DNA of 64,000 nt, from NCBI RefSeq assembly GCF_000430545.1, contig NZ_AUMF01000010.1, positions 62,001 through 126,000 on the forward strand. Direction: 5' to 3'. Positions 41,244 to 50,186 of this stretch are shown here, piece by piece. Source of the DNA: Tenacibaculum ovolyticum DSM 18103. Its GTDB lineage: Bacteria > Bacteroidota > Bacteroidia > Flavobacteriales > Flavobacteriaceae. A model generated the notes under the pieces. That model was given only the letters and a program-made list of their open reading frames with translations, made no database searches and was not told the origin of the DNA. The position numbers were made by a program, and so were the translations under genes. Numbering within the stretch: position 1 is the stretch's first letter; each line of letters starts with the position of its first letter.

Positions 41244-42347
41244 TTAATCTATAAATGAATAATCCGTATAGCCTCTTGCAGTGCCACCTCCAAATAAAGT
41301 ATGGTTGTCGCTAATTTGATTCATTTTTGCATCTATTTTCACACGTTTTGGATAATCAGGGTTGGTTAAAAATTTTCTACCAAAACCAACTAAATCAACC
41401 AAATTATTTACTAACAACCCGTTTGCTTGTTGAGGTGTTTTATTACCTGTTGCTATTATTGTTTTGCTAAATACTTTTCTTAATTGAACTCTAAAATCAG
41501 TTGGAATCTCAGGAGCATCATCCCAATCAGCTTCACATAAATGAATATAAGTAACGCCTAGTTTTTCTAACTTTTTAGAAGCTAGCATAATTGTATCTAA
41601 AATTTCAGGATCATTCATGTCTTTAAAACTGATAAAAGGTGACAAACGAACTCCTGTTTTTTCAGTGCCAATTTCATTAACTACTACTTGAGTAATTTCG
41701 GTTAATATTCGAATTCTATTTTCTTTGGATCCGCCATACTCATCTTTTCTTATATTTGAGTTACTTCTTAAAAATTGGTCTATTAAGTAACCATTTGCAC
41801 CGTGAATTTCTACACCATCAAAGCCTGCTTCAATTGCATTTTTTGCAGCGATTCTAAACTCTTCAATAACCTGATTAATGTCGTTTTTTGTCATTTCTTT
41901 TGGCTCATCGACAGGTACAAAAGTTGCATCCCCATTTGGTGCTCCATCAAATATATAAACCGTAGTTTCTTTAGCTATCTTAGCTGATGGTGCTAACGGT
42001 TGTAAACCGTTTACTTGTGAACTTGAAACACGACCAACGTGCCATAGTTGTAAGAATATTTTACTTCCTTTTTTATGAACTTCATCAGTTACTAGCTTCC
42101 AACCTTCAATTTGTTCTTGCGTATAAATACCAGGTGTTTTAGCATACCCTTTTCCTTGTAAAGAAATTTGGGTTGCTTCTGTTATAATAATTCCTGCAGA
42201 TGCTCTTTGTCCATAATATTCTGCCATTAAAGCATTAGGAACGTCATTTGGTTGTGTGGTTCTTGAGCGTGTCATAGGTGCCATTAGAAAACGGTTTTCT
42301 AATGAAATTCCGTTCATATTATAGGGTGTAAATAGTGTGTTTTTCAT
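41244..42347 (-). CDS. Old Yellow Enzyme family alkene reductase
   Basis: 367 aa. FMN/substrate marks: NRFLMAPMTRSRTTQPN, EATQISLQGKGYAKTPGIYTQEQIEGWK, LQLWHVGRVS, the FDGVEIHGANGYLIDQFLRSNSN motif with the catalytic HxxN pair, and LVGFGRKFLTNPD. This is the NemA/XenB group of ene-reductases, which reduce activated alkenes, nitro esters and quinones with NADPH. It is the last gene of an operon that begins with a nitroreductase; both point to electrophile detoxification. Confidence 0.95.
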   Translation of the reverse strand: MKNTLFTPYNMNGISLENRFLMAPMTRSRTTQPNDVPNALMAEYYGQRASAGIIITEATQISLQGKGYAKTPGIYTQEQIEGWKLVTDEVHKKGSKIFLQLWHVGRVSSSQVNGLQPLAPSAKIAKETTVYIFDGAPNGDATFVPVDEPKEMTKNDINQVIEEFRIAAKNAIEAGFDGVEIHGANGYLIDQFLRSNSNIRKDEYGGSKENRIRILTEITQVVVNEIGTEKTGVRLSPFISFKDMNDPEILDTIMLASKKLEKLGVTYIHLCEADWDDAPEIPTDFRVQLRKVFSKTIIATGNKTPQQANGLLVNNLVDLVGFGRKFLTNPDYPKRVKIDAKMNQISDNHTLFGGGTARGYTDYSFID

Positions 42348-42359
42348 AATTGTATTATT

Positions 42360-42851
42360 TTATTTGTTTAAATAGATTGTTAATTTATCGCGACTAAATA
42401 GGGTTGTAAAGCCTGCAAATATTCCAATTAATAGTGGAATGAATAATTCGGGTATTATGCTCTTTAATGAAACTCCTGAAGCAAAAAACAGCACTGTTCC
42501 CAAAAATGTTGCAGGTACAAATTCTCCCCAATCTTCAATGATTTCTAAAAAAATTAAAATAGTTGCTATCCAAAAAACAATAAATGCGGTAACATATAAT
42601 TCATAATTTTCAGATGCTATAGTGTTTAAATAGGTAATAGCATAAGTACCTATTAATGCAATAAAAATTCCTACAAAAAAAGCCAATAGCATTTTAAATG
42701 ATTTTTTCATATTGCAAGCATGTAAAAAGTAGTTTGCCCACCCAAAAAAGACTACCCAAGCTTTTACTGCCAACCATCCTGAAACTAATATTACAAAGGC
42801 AGCAATAAGGCCAACTAAAAGGGAATGTATAAGTGCGTTTTTATATTTCAT
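42360..42851 (-). CDS. DUF1097-type membrane protein
   Basis: 163 aa with five or six hydrophobic helices (SLLVGLIAAFVILVSGWLAV, MLLAFFVGIFIALIGTYAITYL, YVTAFIVFWIATILIFLEII, ATFLGTVLFFASGV, LFIPLLIGIFAGFTTLF). The W-A-WVVFFGWANYFLHACN segment and overall layout fit DUF1097 proteins. Function unknown. It lies 1-2 bases after the cupin gene's stop and 12 bases before the OYE gene. Confidence 0.78.
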   Translation of the reverse strand: MKYKNALIHSLLVGLIAAFVILVSGWLAVKAWVVFFGWANYFLHACNMKKSFKMLLAFFVGIFIALIGTYAITYLNTIASENYELYVTAFIVFWIATILIFLEIIEDWGEFVPATFLGTVLFFASGVSLKSIIPELFIPLLIGIFAGFTTLFSRDKLTIYLNK

Positions 42852-42852
42852 T

Positions 42853-43236
42853 TTATTTAAATTCTACTGTTGTAAATATCAATGTGGTATTTCCAATATT
42901 TTCTAAATTATGAATGAAGAAATTTTCTTCATTCAAATCATTAAAATGTTTGATATCATTTTTTTCGTATTTGGTTTCGATTACTGTTCCATCAGTATAA
43001 AATGAACGTGATTTTCCCTCACTTTTAATAGTATAGAAATACGATTTATTGTGCTTATGAAATGGTAATGATTGACCTATTGGTAAATGAATGCTCCAAA
43101 CTTTAAATTTGCCTGTTTCTAGTAATAAGTGCTCACCTACAACTGTATTATTACTACCATTTTGTATAGCATTTTTTAATGCTACTGTCCAAGGGAAACT
43201 CCAATCTCCTTTTTTATTGATTGTTTTAATTTTCAT
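42853..43236 (-). CDS. Cupin-like small protein
   Basis: 127 aa, a single cupin-type barrel: VVGEHLLLETGKFKVWSIHLPIGQSLPFHKHNKSYFYTIKSEGKSRSF, with HKH as the likely first metal motif and HFNDLNEENFFIHNLENIG as the second half. No signal peptide. Its start overlaps the DoxX gene by 11 bases, so it is coupled to it. Confidence 0.78.
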   Translation of the reverse strand: MKIKTINKKGDWSFPWTVALKNAIQNGSNNTVVGEHLLLETGKFKVWSIHLPIGQSLPFHKHNKSYFYTIKSEGKSRSFYTDGTVIETKYEKNDIKHFNDLNEENFFIHNLENIGNTTLIFTTVEFK

Positions 43237-43645
43237 TTTTATTTCTGATTAAATTATCAATTGACCAACAATTTTTTTCTGTATTAGAGATTAAAAAATA
43301 AAAGAATAAGCCATAAATCATTTGCATACCAGCCCAATCCCAATTTTCAATTAATGTTGAACCAAATAAGAGGAAAATAATTACTATTGCTCCTGTAATA
43401 CTTGCACGATAGGTGAATAATCCCAAGATTAATAATAACCCAATTCCAAACTCTGCAAAGGGTAACACAGTTCCCCAAGCAAAAACTGCAAAAGAAGGCA
43501 TTAGGCTGTCTTGAAAAGTTGTTACCATCCAATCTCTAAATCCGTTCAATTTTGAGAAACGAACTAAGCCGTGTCCCAAAAAATTAATGCCCATTGTTAT
43601 TCGTAAAAGAGCAAATGCTGTTTGTTGTGGTCTTGCTTTACTCAT
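43226..43645 (-). CDS. DoxX-family membrane protein
   Basis: 139 aa with four TM helices. RITMGINFLGHGLVRFSKL, FAWGTVLPFAEFGIGLLLILGLFT, ASITGAIVIIFLLFGSTLI and MIYGLFFYFLISNTEKN match the DoxX family (membrane redox-linked proteins). Start is 4 bp after the stop of the deacetylase-propeller gene. Confidence 0.88.
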   Translation of the reverse strand: MSKARPQQTAFALLRITMGINFLGHGLVRFSKLNGFRDWMVTTFQDSLMPSFAVFAWGTVLPFAEFGIGLLLILGLFTYRASITGAIVIIFLLFGSTLIENWDWAGMQMIYGLFFYFLISNTEKNCWSIDNLIRNKNEN

Positions 43646-43649
43646 AAAT

Positions 43650-45422
43650 TTATTTTTTAAAGTGATATTTTATCAGTTTATTATTTAACATTAAAGGGAT
43701 GAAGACCGATTTTGTGTTTTTATCAAAATAAATGTCAGCAGTTCCTTTAGGTAAATTTAGTAGCTCGGTTGTAGTACCTGTTTTGTTTGTATAGTATAAT
43801 AATTTACCTGCTAACCAATCAGATAATAAGAAACCGTGAAGCGTTTCGCTTAAACCATCTAAATTTCCAATAGGCTTGGTTATGTTTTCTATGGTTTTAG
43901 TTTTGAAATCAACTTTTTGTAACGTACCTACTATTTTAGTTTCGTAGGTTTTAGGGTTAATCTCTTTTCCCCAATTTGCTACAAACAACTGGTTTTTTGA
44001 AATATAAAGCCCGTTTGGCATATTTAGATTTTCATCTTTTAGCCATAATTCAATTTTTCTTTTTCCTTTTTTGGGTAATTTATAAATTCCACTAAAGCCA
44101 AAAGTATTACTGGCATATACATTTCCTTTTTTATCTACAGTAATGTCATTTAAAAAAGTAGCATTTTTTGCCTTAAAGGTTAAAACACGTTGAGTTTTAA
44201 TATCTATTTCTATAATTTTATCAATGTCTGTAACATATAATTTATCATTATAAATAACTAACCCTTTTGGTGCGTTTAATCCTGTTATCCACTTTTGTTG
44301 AATTATTTTTCCATCTAAACCTACTTTAGAAATATAACCATTCCCATTTTTTTCGGTTGGATTCCCATTTATATTAGACACATATAAAGCATTGTTTTTT
44401 GTGTCTAAAACGACACTTTCAGGATTTTTTAAGCCTAAAACTTCCCAATTTTTTTCGAGTTTAAATGGTAATTTGGTCTTCACAATTGTTGTGTTATACT
44501 CAATTTCTGAATTATCAACTGGTGTATTTGGATCATCTTTAATCATATTTGCAATTTCATCTTTTCGCATAAAAACAACTCCTTTATGTTGTTTTGCGTA
44601 CTGTATAAATTTATCAACAACCTGTACTATTGCAGGACTACCACCAATACGATCGTGTAAACTTATACTCATCATTCTTCTTTTTGTAGCACCTTCAACA
44701 TATAATTGGTCAAACTCGAACTTTAATTGGGCTAAAAACTGATCTGGACTCCAATTTTTACCAGCTATATTTACAATGTCATTATTACGTAATGTATATG
44801 GCATTACTACAAAGTTTTTACCTCTTACTTTGGTAACAAAAGGCTCGTCTCTACTTAAATCATCAATGTGGTATAAAAAACCAAGTTCTTGCAACACTTT
44901 TAAAGTGTTTGGGCTTCTACGTAACCAATTGGAATTATAACCAACGCCTCTTTGGCCAGTAATGGTTTCTACAGTATCAATTCCTTTTTTTACAAATGCC
45001 AATTCGTTATCATAAGATAAGTTCCATTGATCGCTCCAAGCAATTCCATGTGCTGCAATTTCGTGTCTACCATTTACAATAGCTTTGGCAACTTTTGGGT
45101 ATTTTATGGCGGCTTCTCCAACTACATGAGAGGTTACATGAATCTCGTGTTTCTTCCAAAGGTTTAGCATTCTGTAAATTCCTTCTTTAGCTCCGTAACG
45201 AAACCAACTTTCGGCTGGTAAATCGGGTTGTCCTTTAGGTAAAGGGTTTCCTGAAAACGGACTTTCTGCTCCTTCTGGTTGTCCACCTGTTTCAAATTGC
45301 ATTGAAAAAGAGATAACCAATTGCGCATCATTTGGCCAATAACTTTTTGTGTCGTTTTTTTGTGCTACAACTATAATCGTTGCAGTGAATAGTAGAATTG
45401 TTAATAGGACTGCATTTTTCAT
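43650..45422 (-). CDS. Polysaccharide deacetylase - NHL/SMP-30 beta-propeller fusion, secreted
   Basis: 590 aa. Signal AVLLTILLFTATIIVVAQK. Residues about 25-310 form a NodB/PuuE-type carbohydrate esterase 4 domain (AQLVISFSMQFETGGQPEGA, HVVGEAAIKYPKVAKAIVNGRHEIAAHG, VGYNSNWLRRSP, ISLHDRIGGSP) of the PuuE-like subgroup. Residues about 325-590 form a six-bladed NHL/gluconolactonase-like propeller (NALYVSNINGNPT, DKLYVTDIDKIIEI, KGNVYASNTFGFSGIYKLP, GLYISKNQLFVANWG). The fusion suggests a periplasmic enzyme acting on a small C-N substrate plus a sugar-lactone or peptide-binding part. It is the second gene of the nitroreductase-OYE operon. Confidence 0.85.
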   Translation of the reverse strand: MKNAVLLTILLFTATIIVVAQKNDTKSYWPNDAQLVISFSMQFETGGQPEGAESPFSGNPLPKGQPDLPAESWFRYGAKEGIYRMLNLWKKHEIHVTSHVVGEAAIKYPKVAKAIVNGRHEIAAHGIAWSDQWNLSYDNELAFVKKGIDTVETITGQRGVGYNSNWLRRSPNTLKVLQELGFLYHIDDLSRDEPFVTKVRGKNFVVMPYTLRNNDIVNIAGKNWSPDQFLAQLKFEFDQLYVEGATKRRMMSISLHDRIGGSPAIVQVVDKFIQYAKQHKGVVFMRKDEIANMIKDDPNTPVDNSEIEYNTTIVKTKLPFKLEKNWEVLGLKNPESVVLDTKNNALYVSNINGNPTEKNGNGYISKVGLDGKIIQQKWITGLNAPKGLVIYNDKLYVTDIDKIIEIDIKTQRVLTFKAKNATFLNDITVDKKGNVYASNTFGFSGIYKLPKKGKRKIELWLKDENLNMPNGLYISKNQLFVANWGKEINPKTYETKIVGTLQKVDFKTKTIENITKPIGNLDGLSETLHGFLLSDWLAGKLLYYTNKTGTTTELLNLPKGTADIYFDKNTKSVFIPLMLNNKLIKYHFKK

Positions 45423-45430
45423 ATTGTATT

Positions 45431-46090
45431 TTATTTAAAAGTTATTATTTCGTTTAAATTTCTACGTGTTTTTGGTCTTGGCTTATTTACACTATAGCCA
45501 AATGCTATCATATAGGATAAACCATATTTTTTTGTGTTAATGCCTAATTCATTTTTTAAAATTGTTGTTATTTCTTTTCGCTTAAATCCTTCAATAGGGC
45601 AGGAGTCAATACCAATCATTGCAGCGCTTGTCATCATATTAGCTAATGGTATGTAGCTTTGTTTTGAAGCCCAATCAAAAAGCTTTCTATCATCAGTTAA
45701 ATCAAAATCAGATTTTTGAAATGTCTTGTACATTTTTCCTTTATTGTCAACAACATCTTCAGGTAGCTCTTGTACGTTTTTCATAAAGTCTTTAATGTAA
45801 GCACTGTTGTATTTAGTCATTTCACTTTTCATTGCTAAACCAAGTATAAAGTGGCTTGCTGTATCTAGTTTTGCTGTTGCTCCCCAAGCGCTGTCTTTTA
45901 ATTTTTTGCGTAAACCTTTATTTTGAACAAGTACAAAGTGCCAAGGTTCAAAGCCAAAAGAGCTTGGAGAAAGTCTTGCGGTTTGTAAAATGAAGTTGAT
46001 ATCTTCATCGGGTATTTTTTTTTCGGTATCGAATAATTTACAAGCGTGTCTATTATTATATGCGTCCAGTATTTTTTGTTTGTCTATCAT
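45431..46090 (-). CDS. NAD(P)H nitroreductase-family oxidoreductase
   Basis: 219 aa. IDKQKILDAYNNRHACKLFD, ILQTARLSPSSFGFEPWHFVLVQ, SAWGATAKLDTASHFILGL, ASKQSYIPLANMMTSAAMIGIDSCPIEGFKRKE and LSYMIAFGYSVNKPRPKTRR match NfsB/YdgI-type flavoproteins. It is the first gene of the six-gene minus-strand operon and is divergent from the first AraC gene; a pair of 13-bp direct repeats sits between them. A decayed copy lies at 40600-41105. Confidence 0.92.
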   Translation of the reverse strand: MIDKQKILDAYNNRHACKLFDTEKKIPDEDINFILQTARLSPSSFGFEPWHFVLVQNKGLRKKLKDSAWGATAKLDTASHFILGLAMKSEMTKYNSAYIKDFMKNVQELPEDVVDNKGKMYKTFQKSDFDLTDDRKLFDWASKQSYIPLANMMTSAAMIGIDSCPIEGFKRKEITTILKNELGINTKKYGLSYMIAFGYSVNKPRPKTRRNLNEIITFK

Positions 46091-46144
46091 TCTAGTGCTG
46101 CTTTTTGATACGACAAAATTAGAAAGTGTAGTACGTGTTTTTGA

Positions 46145-46178
46145 TGTATAAATACATTGTATATTTGTATAAATACAT
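46145..46178. promoter_or_regulatory. AraC-type operator: 21-bp-spaced direct repeat around a -7 box
   Basis: TGTATAAATACAT at 46145-46157 and again at 46166-46178, 21 bp apart, with TATATTTG (46160-46167) between as the plus-strand -7 box of the first AraC gene. AraC proteins bind such direct repeats, so this is probably an autoregulatory site shared with the divergent operon. A relic copy is at 41158-41186. Confidence 0.7.
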
Positions 46179-46185
46179 CTTTATA

Positions 46186-47031
46186 ATGTCGCAACGCTTT
46201 TACATTACTAAAAACTTGGATGTTCTTGAATTTGAAGCAGCCAATGAATGGGGATATCCACGGCACAAGCATAATTTTTTTGAGCTTACCTTTATTTTAA
46301 AAGGTAGTGGACAGCATCTTTTAAATGAAAGTGCTATTGACTACAAAAAAGGGGATTTATTTTTTTTAACCCCTAAAGATGAACACGAATTTGTAGTTGA
46401 CGAGCCTACAACCTTTGGTATTATAAAATTTACAGAACAGTTGTTTTTAGAGAAGGCAAATTTAACTTCAAGCACACACTGGCGAAAAAATTTAGATACC
46501 GTTATATTTCATGCCAATAACATTCCTAAAAGTATTATTAGTTATGATGCTGATAAAATTCAATTATTTTATTTGTATGAATTGATAAAGAATGAGATAG
46601 GAAATCCTTTAATTTATGGTAGAGATGTTCTGCTTAATTTATTTGGTGCTTTATTGGTGCTGGTTTCAAGAAACTTAAAGTTAAGCCTTACAAAAACAGA
46701 AGGACCATATAACTCTGAGAAGGAAAAAATAGATTCAATGTTAACTTATATAAGACAAAACGTACTTGATAAAGAATTGATTAAAATAAAGTCGATTGCT
46801 AAGGTTTTTTATATGTCTCCCAACTATGTAAGTATTTTTATAAAAAAGCACGCAGGTATTTCTATTCAGCAATATGTATTGAAAACCAAGATAGAAATGG
46901 CAGCGCGCCTTTTGAAGCAAACGAACTTAAATATTTCAGAAGTAGCAGATAAGACAGGTTTTTTAGATTCTAGTCATTTTAATAAGATTTTTAAAAAATA
47001 TACAGGCCATAATCCTAGTACTTTTAGGTGA
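46186..47031 (+). CDS. AraC-family regulator, paralogue 1
   Basis: 281 aa from MSQRFYITKN at 46186 (17 residues into the longest frame; the upstream part lies in the operator). N-terminal cupin-like sensing domain (PRHKHNFFELTFILKGSGQHLLNESAIDYKKGDLFFLTPKDEHEF) and C-terminal double HTH (IKSIAKVFYMSPNYVSIFIKKHAGISIQQYVLKTKIEMAARLLKQTNLNISEVADKTGFLDSSHFNKIFKKYTGHNPSTFR). It is about 85-90% identical to its two neighbours. Divergent to the nitroreductase-OYE operon, its likely target. Confidence 0.95.
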   Translation: MSQRFYITKNLDVLEFEAANEWGYPRHKHNFFELTFILKGSGQHLLNESAIDYKKGDLFFLTPKDEHEFVVDEPTTFGIIKFTEQLFLEKANLTSSTHWRKNLDTVIFHANNIPKSIISYDADKIQLFYLYELIKNEIGNPLIYGRDVLLNLFGALLVLVSRNLKLSLTKTEGPYNSEKEKIDSMLTYIRQNVLDKELIKIKSIAKVFYMSPNYVSIFIKKHAGISIQQYVLKTKIEMAARLLKQTNLNISEVADKTGFLDSSHFNKIFKKYTGHNPSTFR

Positions 47032-47135
47032 TTAATTTAGTATTGATTTTTGGTAATATAGTACAGGTTTAGAGTGTGTAACAAGTGTTTCTTTAGTACG
47101 AATGCATAGTATTTTTGTATAAATAAACCTTCACA

Positions 47136-47981
47136 ATGTCGCAACGATTTTACATTACTAAAAATTTAGATACCCAAGAATTTGAAGCAATCAACGAATG
47201 GGGATATCCACGGCACAAGCATAACTTCTTTGAGTTTACTTATATTTTAAAAGGTAGTGGACAGCATCTTTTAAATGAAAGTGTTATTAACTATCAAAAA
47301 GGAGATTTATTTTTTTTAACCCCTAAAGATGAACACGAATTTGTGGTTGACGAACCTACAACTTTTGGACTTATACAATTTACAGAACAATTATTTTTAG
47401 AGAAGGCAAATTTTACTTCAAGTACGCATTGGCGAAAAAACTTAGATACTGTTATATTTTATGCGAACAATATTCCTAAGAGTATTGTTGCTAATGATGT
47501 TGATAGAATTCAATTATTTTATTTGTATGAATTGATAAAAAACGAAATAGAAAGTCCGATGACTTATGGTCGAGATGTTCTACTTAATTTATTTGATGCT
47601 TTATTGGTATTGGTTTCAAGAAACTTAAAATCAAGCCTTGTAAAAAAAGAAAAACCATACAACTCTGAGAAGGAAAAAACAGATTCAATGTTAACTTACA
47701 TAAGGCAAAATGTGCTCGATAAAGAATTGATTAAAATAAAGTCGATTGCTGAGACTTTTTATATGTCTCCCAATTACGTAAGTGTTTTTATAAAAAAGCA
47801 CGCAGGTGTTTCTATTCAGCAATATGTATTGAAAACAAAAATAGAAATGGCAGGACGTCTTTTGAAGCAGACTAATTTAAATATTTCAGAAATAGCAGAT
47901 AAGACAGGTTTTTTGGATTCTAGTCATTTTAATAAGATTTTTAAAAAATATACAGGTGATAATCCTAGTGCTTTTCGATAA
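47136..47981 (+). CDS. AraC-family regulator, paralogue 2
   Basis: 281 aa, starting MSQRFYITKNLDTQEFEAINEWG. Same cupin-HTH layout as the first. Differences cluster in the linker (residues about 100-180) rather than in the HTH, so DNA specificity may be kept while sensing differs. Promoter: TATTTTTG at 47110-47117 with a GTATAAATA piece of the operator after it. Confidence 0.95.
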   Translation: MSQRFYITKNLDTQEFEAINEWGYPRHKHNFFEFTYILKGSGQHLLNESVINYQKGDLFFLTPKDEHEFVVDEPTTFGLIQFTEQLFLEKANFTSSTHWRKNLDTVIFYANNIPKSIVANDVDRIQLFYLYELIKNEIESPMTYGRDVLLNLFDALLVLVSRNLKSSLVKKEKPYNSEKEKTDSMLTYIRQNVLDKELIKIKSIAETFYMSPNYVSVFIKKHAGVSIQQYVLKTKIEMAGRLLKQTNLNISEIADKTGFLDSSHFNKIFKKYTGDNPSAFR

Positions 47982-48233
47982 TGAATTTGCGATTAGTGAG
48001 CCTTGGATAATGACGAGCTATTTTTACTTTTTAAGGTGCGGGAAAAATGAAACTCACATGATTGTTGGTTTAGTTTTTTAACTTGTAGGAAACGATTGTA
48101 TATAGAATTTAAAGAACTGAATTGCTATTACGCTTATGCTTTATTATGCTTTTTTTGTACCCAAATAACTTCTTCTTATACCCTAAAATTAAGGCTTTAG
48201 AGCACTTTCTGAAAATTTAGTAGGAGTGGACAG
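47982..48233. other. Spacer between AraC paralogues 2 and 3
   Basis: About 250 bases, no gene. Its first part is repeated after paralogue 3 at 49106-49170, marking the duplication. Confidence 0.55.
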
Positions 48234-48259
48234 TATTTTTGCATGAATACACCTTCACA

Positions 48260-49105
48260 ATGTCGCAACGATTTTACATTACTAAAAATTTAGATACCCT
48301 TGAATTTGAAGCAATCAACGAATGGGGATACCCACGGCATAAGCATAATTTTTTTGAGTTAACTTATATTTTAAAGGGTAGCGGGCAACATCTTTTAAAT
48401 GAAAGTAGTATTGATTACCAAAAAGGGGATTTATTTTTTTTAACCCCTAAAGATGAACACGAATTTGTAGTTGAGGCACCTACAACTTTTGGGCTTATAC
48501 AATTTACAGAACAGCTATTTTCAGAAAAGGCAAATTTTGCTTCAAATACACATTGGCGAAAAAATTTAGAGACCGTTATATTTTATGCTAATAATATTCC
48601 TAAAAGTATTGTTGCTAATGATGTTGATAGAATTCAATTATTTTATTTGTATGAATTGATAAAGAATGAGATAGAAAATCCTATAGTTTATAATCGAGAT
48701 GTTTTGCTCAATTTTTTTGATGCTTTATTGGTAGTGGTTTTAAGAAACTTAAAGTCAAATGTTATAAAAACGGAAAAAACATATAACTCTGAAAAAGAAA
48801 AAATTGATTCAATATTAACTTACATAAGACAAAATGTACTTGATAAAGAACTGATTAAAATAAAGTCGATTGCTGAGGTTTTTTATATGTCTCCCAATTA
48901 TGTAAGTGTTTTTATAAAAAGGCACGCAGGTGTTTCTATTCAGCAATATGTATTGAAAACTAAAATAGAAATGGCAGCGCGTCTTTTAAAACAAACGAAC
49001 TTAAATATTTCAGAAATAGCTGATAAAACAGGTTTTTTAGACTCTAGTCATTTTAATAAAATTTTTAAAAAATACACCGGCAATAATCCAAGTACGCTAC
49101 GATAA
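48260..49105 (+). CDS. AraC-family regulator, paralogue 3
   Basis: 281 aa from the ATG at 48260, starting MSQRFYITKNLDTLEFEAINEWG; the seven codons upstream belong to the promoter. Same layout as the other two, closest to paralogue 2 by eye. Promoter TATTTTTG at 48234-48241. The sequence after its stop resembles the sequence after paralogue 2 (AAATTTGC..GAGTGAGC.TTGG), which shows that the unit duplicated was gene plus 3' flank. Confidence 0.95.
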   Translation: MSQRFYITKNLDTLEFEAINEWGYPRHKHNFFELTYILKGSGQHLLNESSIDYQKGDLFFLTPKDEHEFVVEAPTTFGLIQFTEQLFSEKANFASNTHWRKNLETVIFYANNIPKSIVANDVDRIQLFYLYELIKNEIENPIVYNRDVLLNFFDALLVVVLRNLKSNVIKTEKTYNSEKEKIDSILTYIRQNVLDKELIKIKSIAEVFYMSPNYVSVFIKRHAGVSIQQYVLKTKIEMAARLLKQTNLNISEIADKTGFLDSSHFNKIFKKYTGNNPSTLR

Positions 49106-49311
49106 TAAATTTGCTATGAGTGAGCATTGGAAAAATGAAATATGTTTGATTGTGCGGTTGGTTTTAGTTTCTGTATTACCAAAATAAGTAGTGATTACAT
49201 GAAAGAGATAAGCTCAAAATACTGAATAATATTACTTTTAGATTAGTGTAGTATTGTGTAAAATTAATGAAGAATTTTTTGATTTTCACCTCAGTTCTTT
49301 GTTAGCAAAAG

Positions 49312-49971
49312 TTATTTTTTAATTTCACTCACTTTAAATAGGGAAAAAGTTTTTTTAATTTCAGGAGTAAAAACCTTAATACACTTCTTAGTTACTTTTA
49401 AAACTGGAAGACACTTTTTCTGATTTCCTGCATATAGTTTTAAGAAAATATAGCCATTAATATCAATTACTTCTGTTTTTATTTCATTAGGGGCTATAGC
49501 ATTATTTTGCGTAAATTTTAAAATTTCCGGAATAGATTTGTCATTATATGGATTATATAATTCTGTTGGTTCTATTATAAACTTATTTTTGTAAAGTGTT
49601 TTTTTAAGTTTTTTAAGTTTAATTTTATTGTTTTTGAGTTTAGTAAATACTCCTTTGATTTTACCATTTTTATATACTTTTAAAGTATCCTTATTGATAA
49701 CTCCTTTTAGATATTCTTCTATGTCGAGTTTTATGTTTAAAGTGTCTTTGTCAATGTTATAATTAAAAGCAGAGATAGGTTTCTTATAATCTTTATTAAG
49801 TACATAATGAAATATTGAATCTTTAGTTTGTCTAATTAAAATTTCATTAGAATTGTTGTATGCCTTTTCATTATTCTTTTCATATTCATATGCGAGCATC
49901 CAAGTTTTTTCTTGTGAGTAAAATTTTTGGCATATGATAAAAATTAAAAGAGTTAAAATTTGTTTAGTCAT
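49312..49971 (-). CDS. Unknown secreted protein (cassette-like)
   Basis: 219 aa from the ATG at 49971 (MTKQILTLLIFIICQKFYSQEK), a good signal peptide ending at YSQ-EK. The frame is open upstream to 50052 only because it runs into a repeat element. The mature part has MLAYEYEKNNEKAYNNSNEILIRQTKDSIF and repeated short strands (KDTLNIKLDIEEYLKGVINKDTLKVYKNGKIKGVF). Family not recognised. It is flanked by GTTAGCAAAA before the start and TTTTGCTAAC after the stop, so it looks like a unit between related sites. Confidence 0.65.
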   Translation of the reverse strand: MTKQILTLLIFIICQKFYSQEKTWMLAYEYEKNNEKAYNNSNEILIRQTKDSIFHYVLNKDYKKPISAFNYNIDKDTLNIKLDIEEYLKGVINKDTLKVYKNGKIKGVFTKLKNNKIKLKKLKKTLYKNKFIIEPTELYNPYNDKSIPEILKFTQNNAIAPNEIKTEVIDINGYIFLKLYAGNQKKCLPVLKVTKKCIKVFTPEIKKTFSLFKVSEIKK

Positions 49972-49974
49972 TTT

Positions 49975-50186
49975 TTTAATTTTTGCTAACGTTTCGGCTA
50001 TGATTAGTACGGGAATTAAAAGTAGTGAACTTTCGATTAAGCACTTAGCCAAAACTTTTTATTTTGTTTTATCTTTTTCTTTATAAAGCCAAATCAAAAG
50101 ATTTGACGGGCTTAGTAAATATGCCTAAACTTTGGGTTAATCACCAGAACCCGTATTAATTATAGCCATTGTTGTAAACCGTTTTT
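49975..50186. repeat. Large imperfect inverted repeat (attC-like or REP-like)
   Basis: Arms GGCTATGATTAGTACGGG (49996-50013) and CCCGTATTAATTATAGCC (50151-50168), 16 of 18 pairs, with smaller stems between (AAATCAAAAGATTT). Outer ends TTTTGCTAACG and TTGTTGTAAACC. It separates two orphan minus-strand genes, as a cassette recombination site would, but the GTTRRRY core of known attC sites is not matched. Confidence 0.6.

Noticed and set aside
49975..50186. True integron attC site
   Set aside because: The inverted-repeat layout fits, but the outer cores (GTTAGCA, TTACAAC) do not match GTTRRRY/RYYYAAC, so it is reported only as attC-like.
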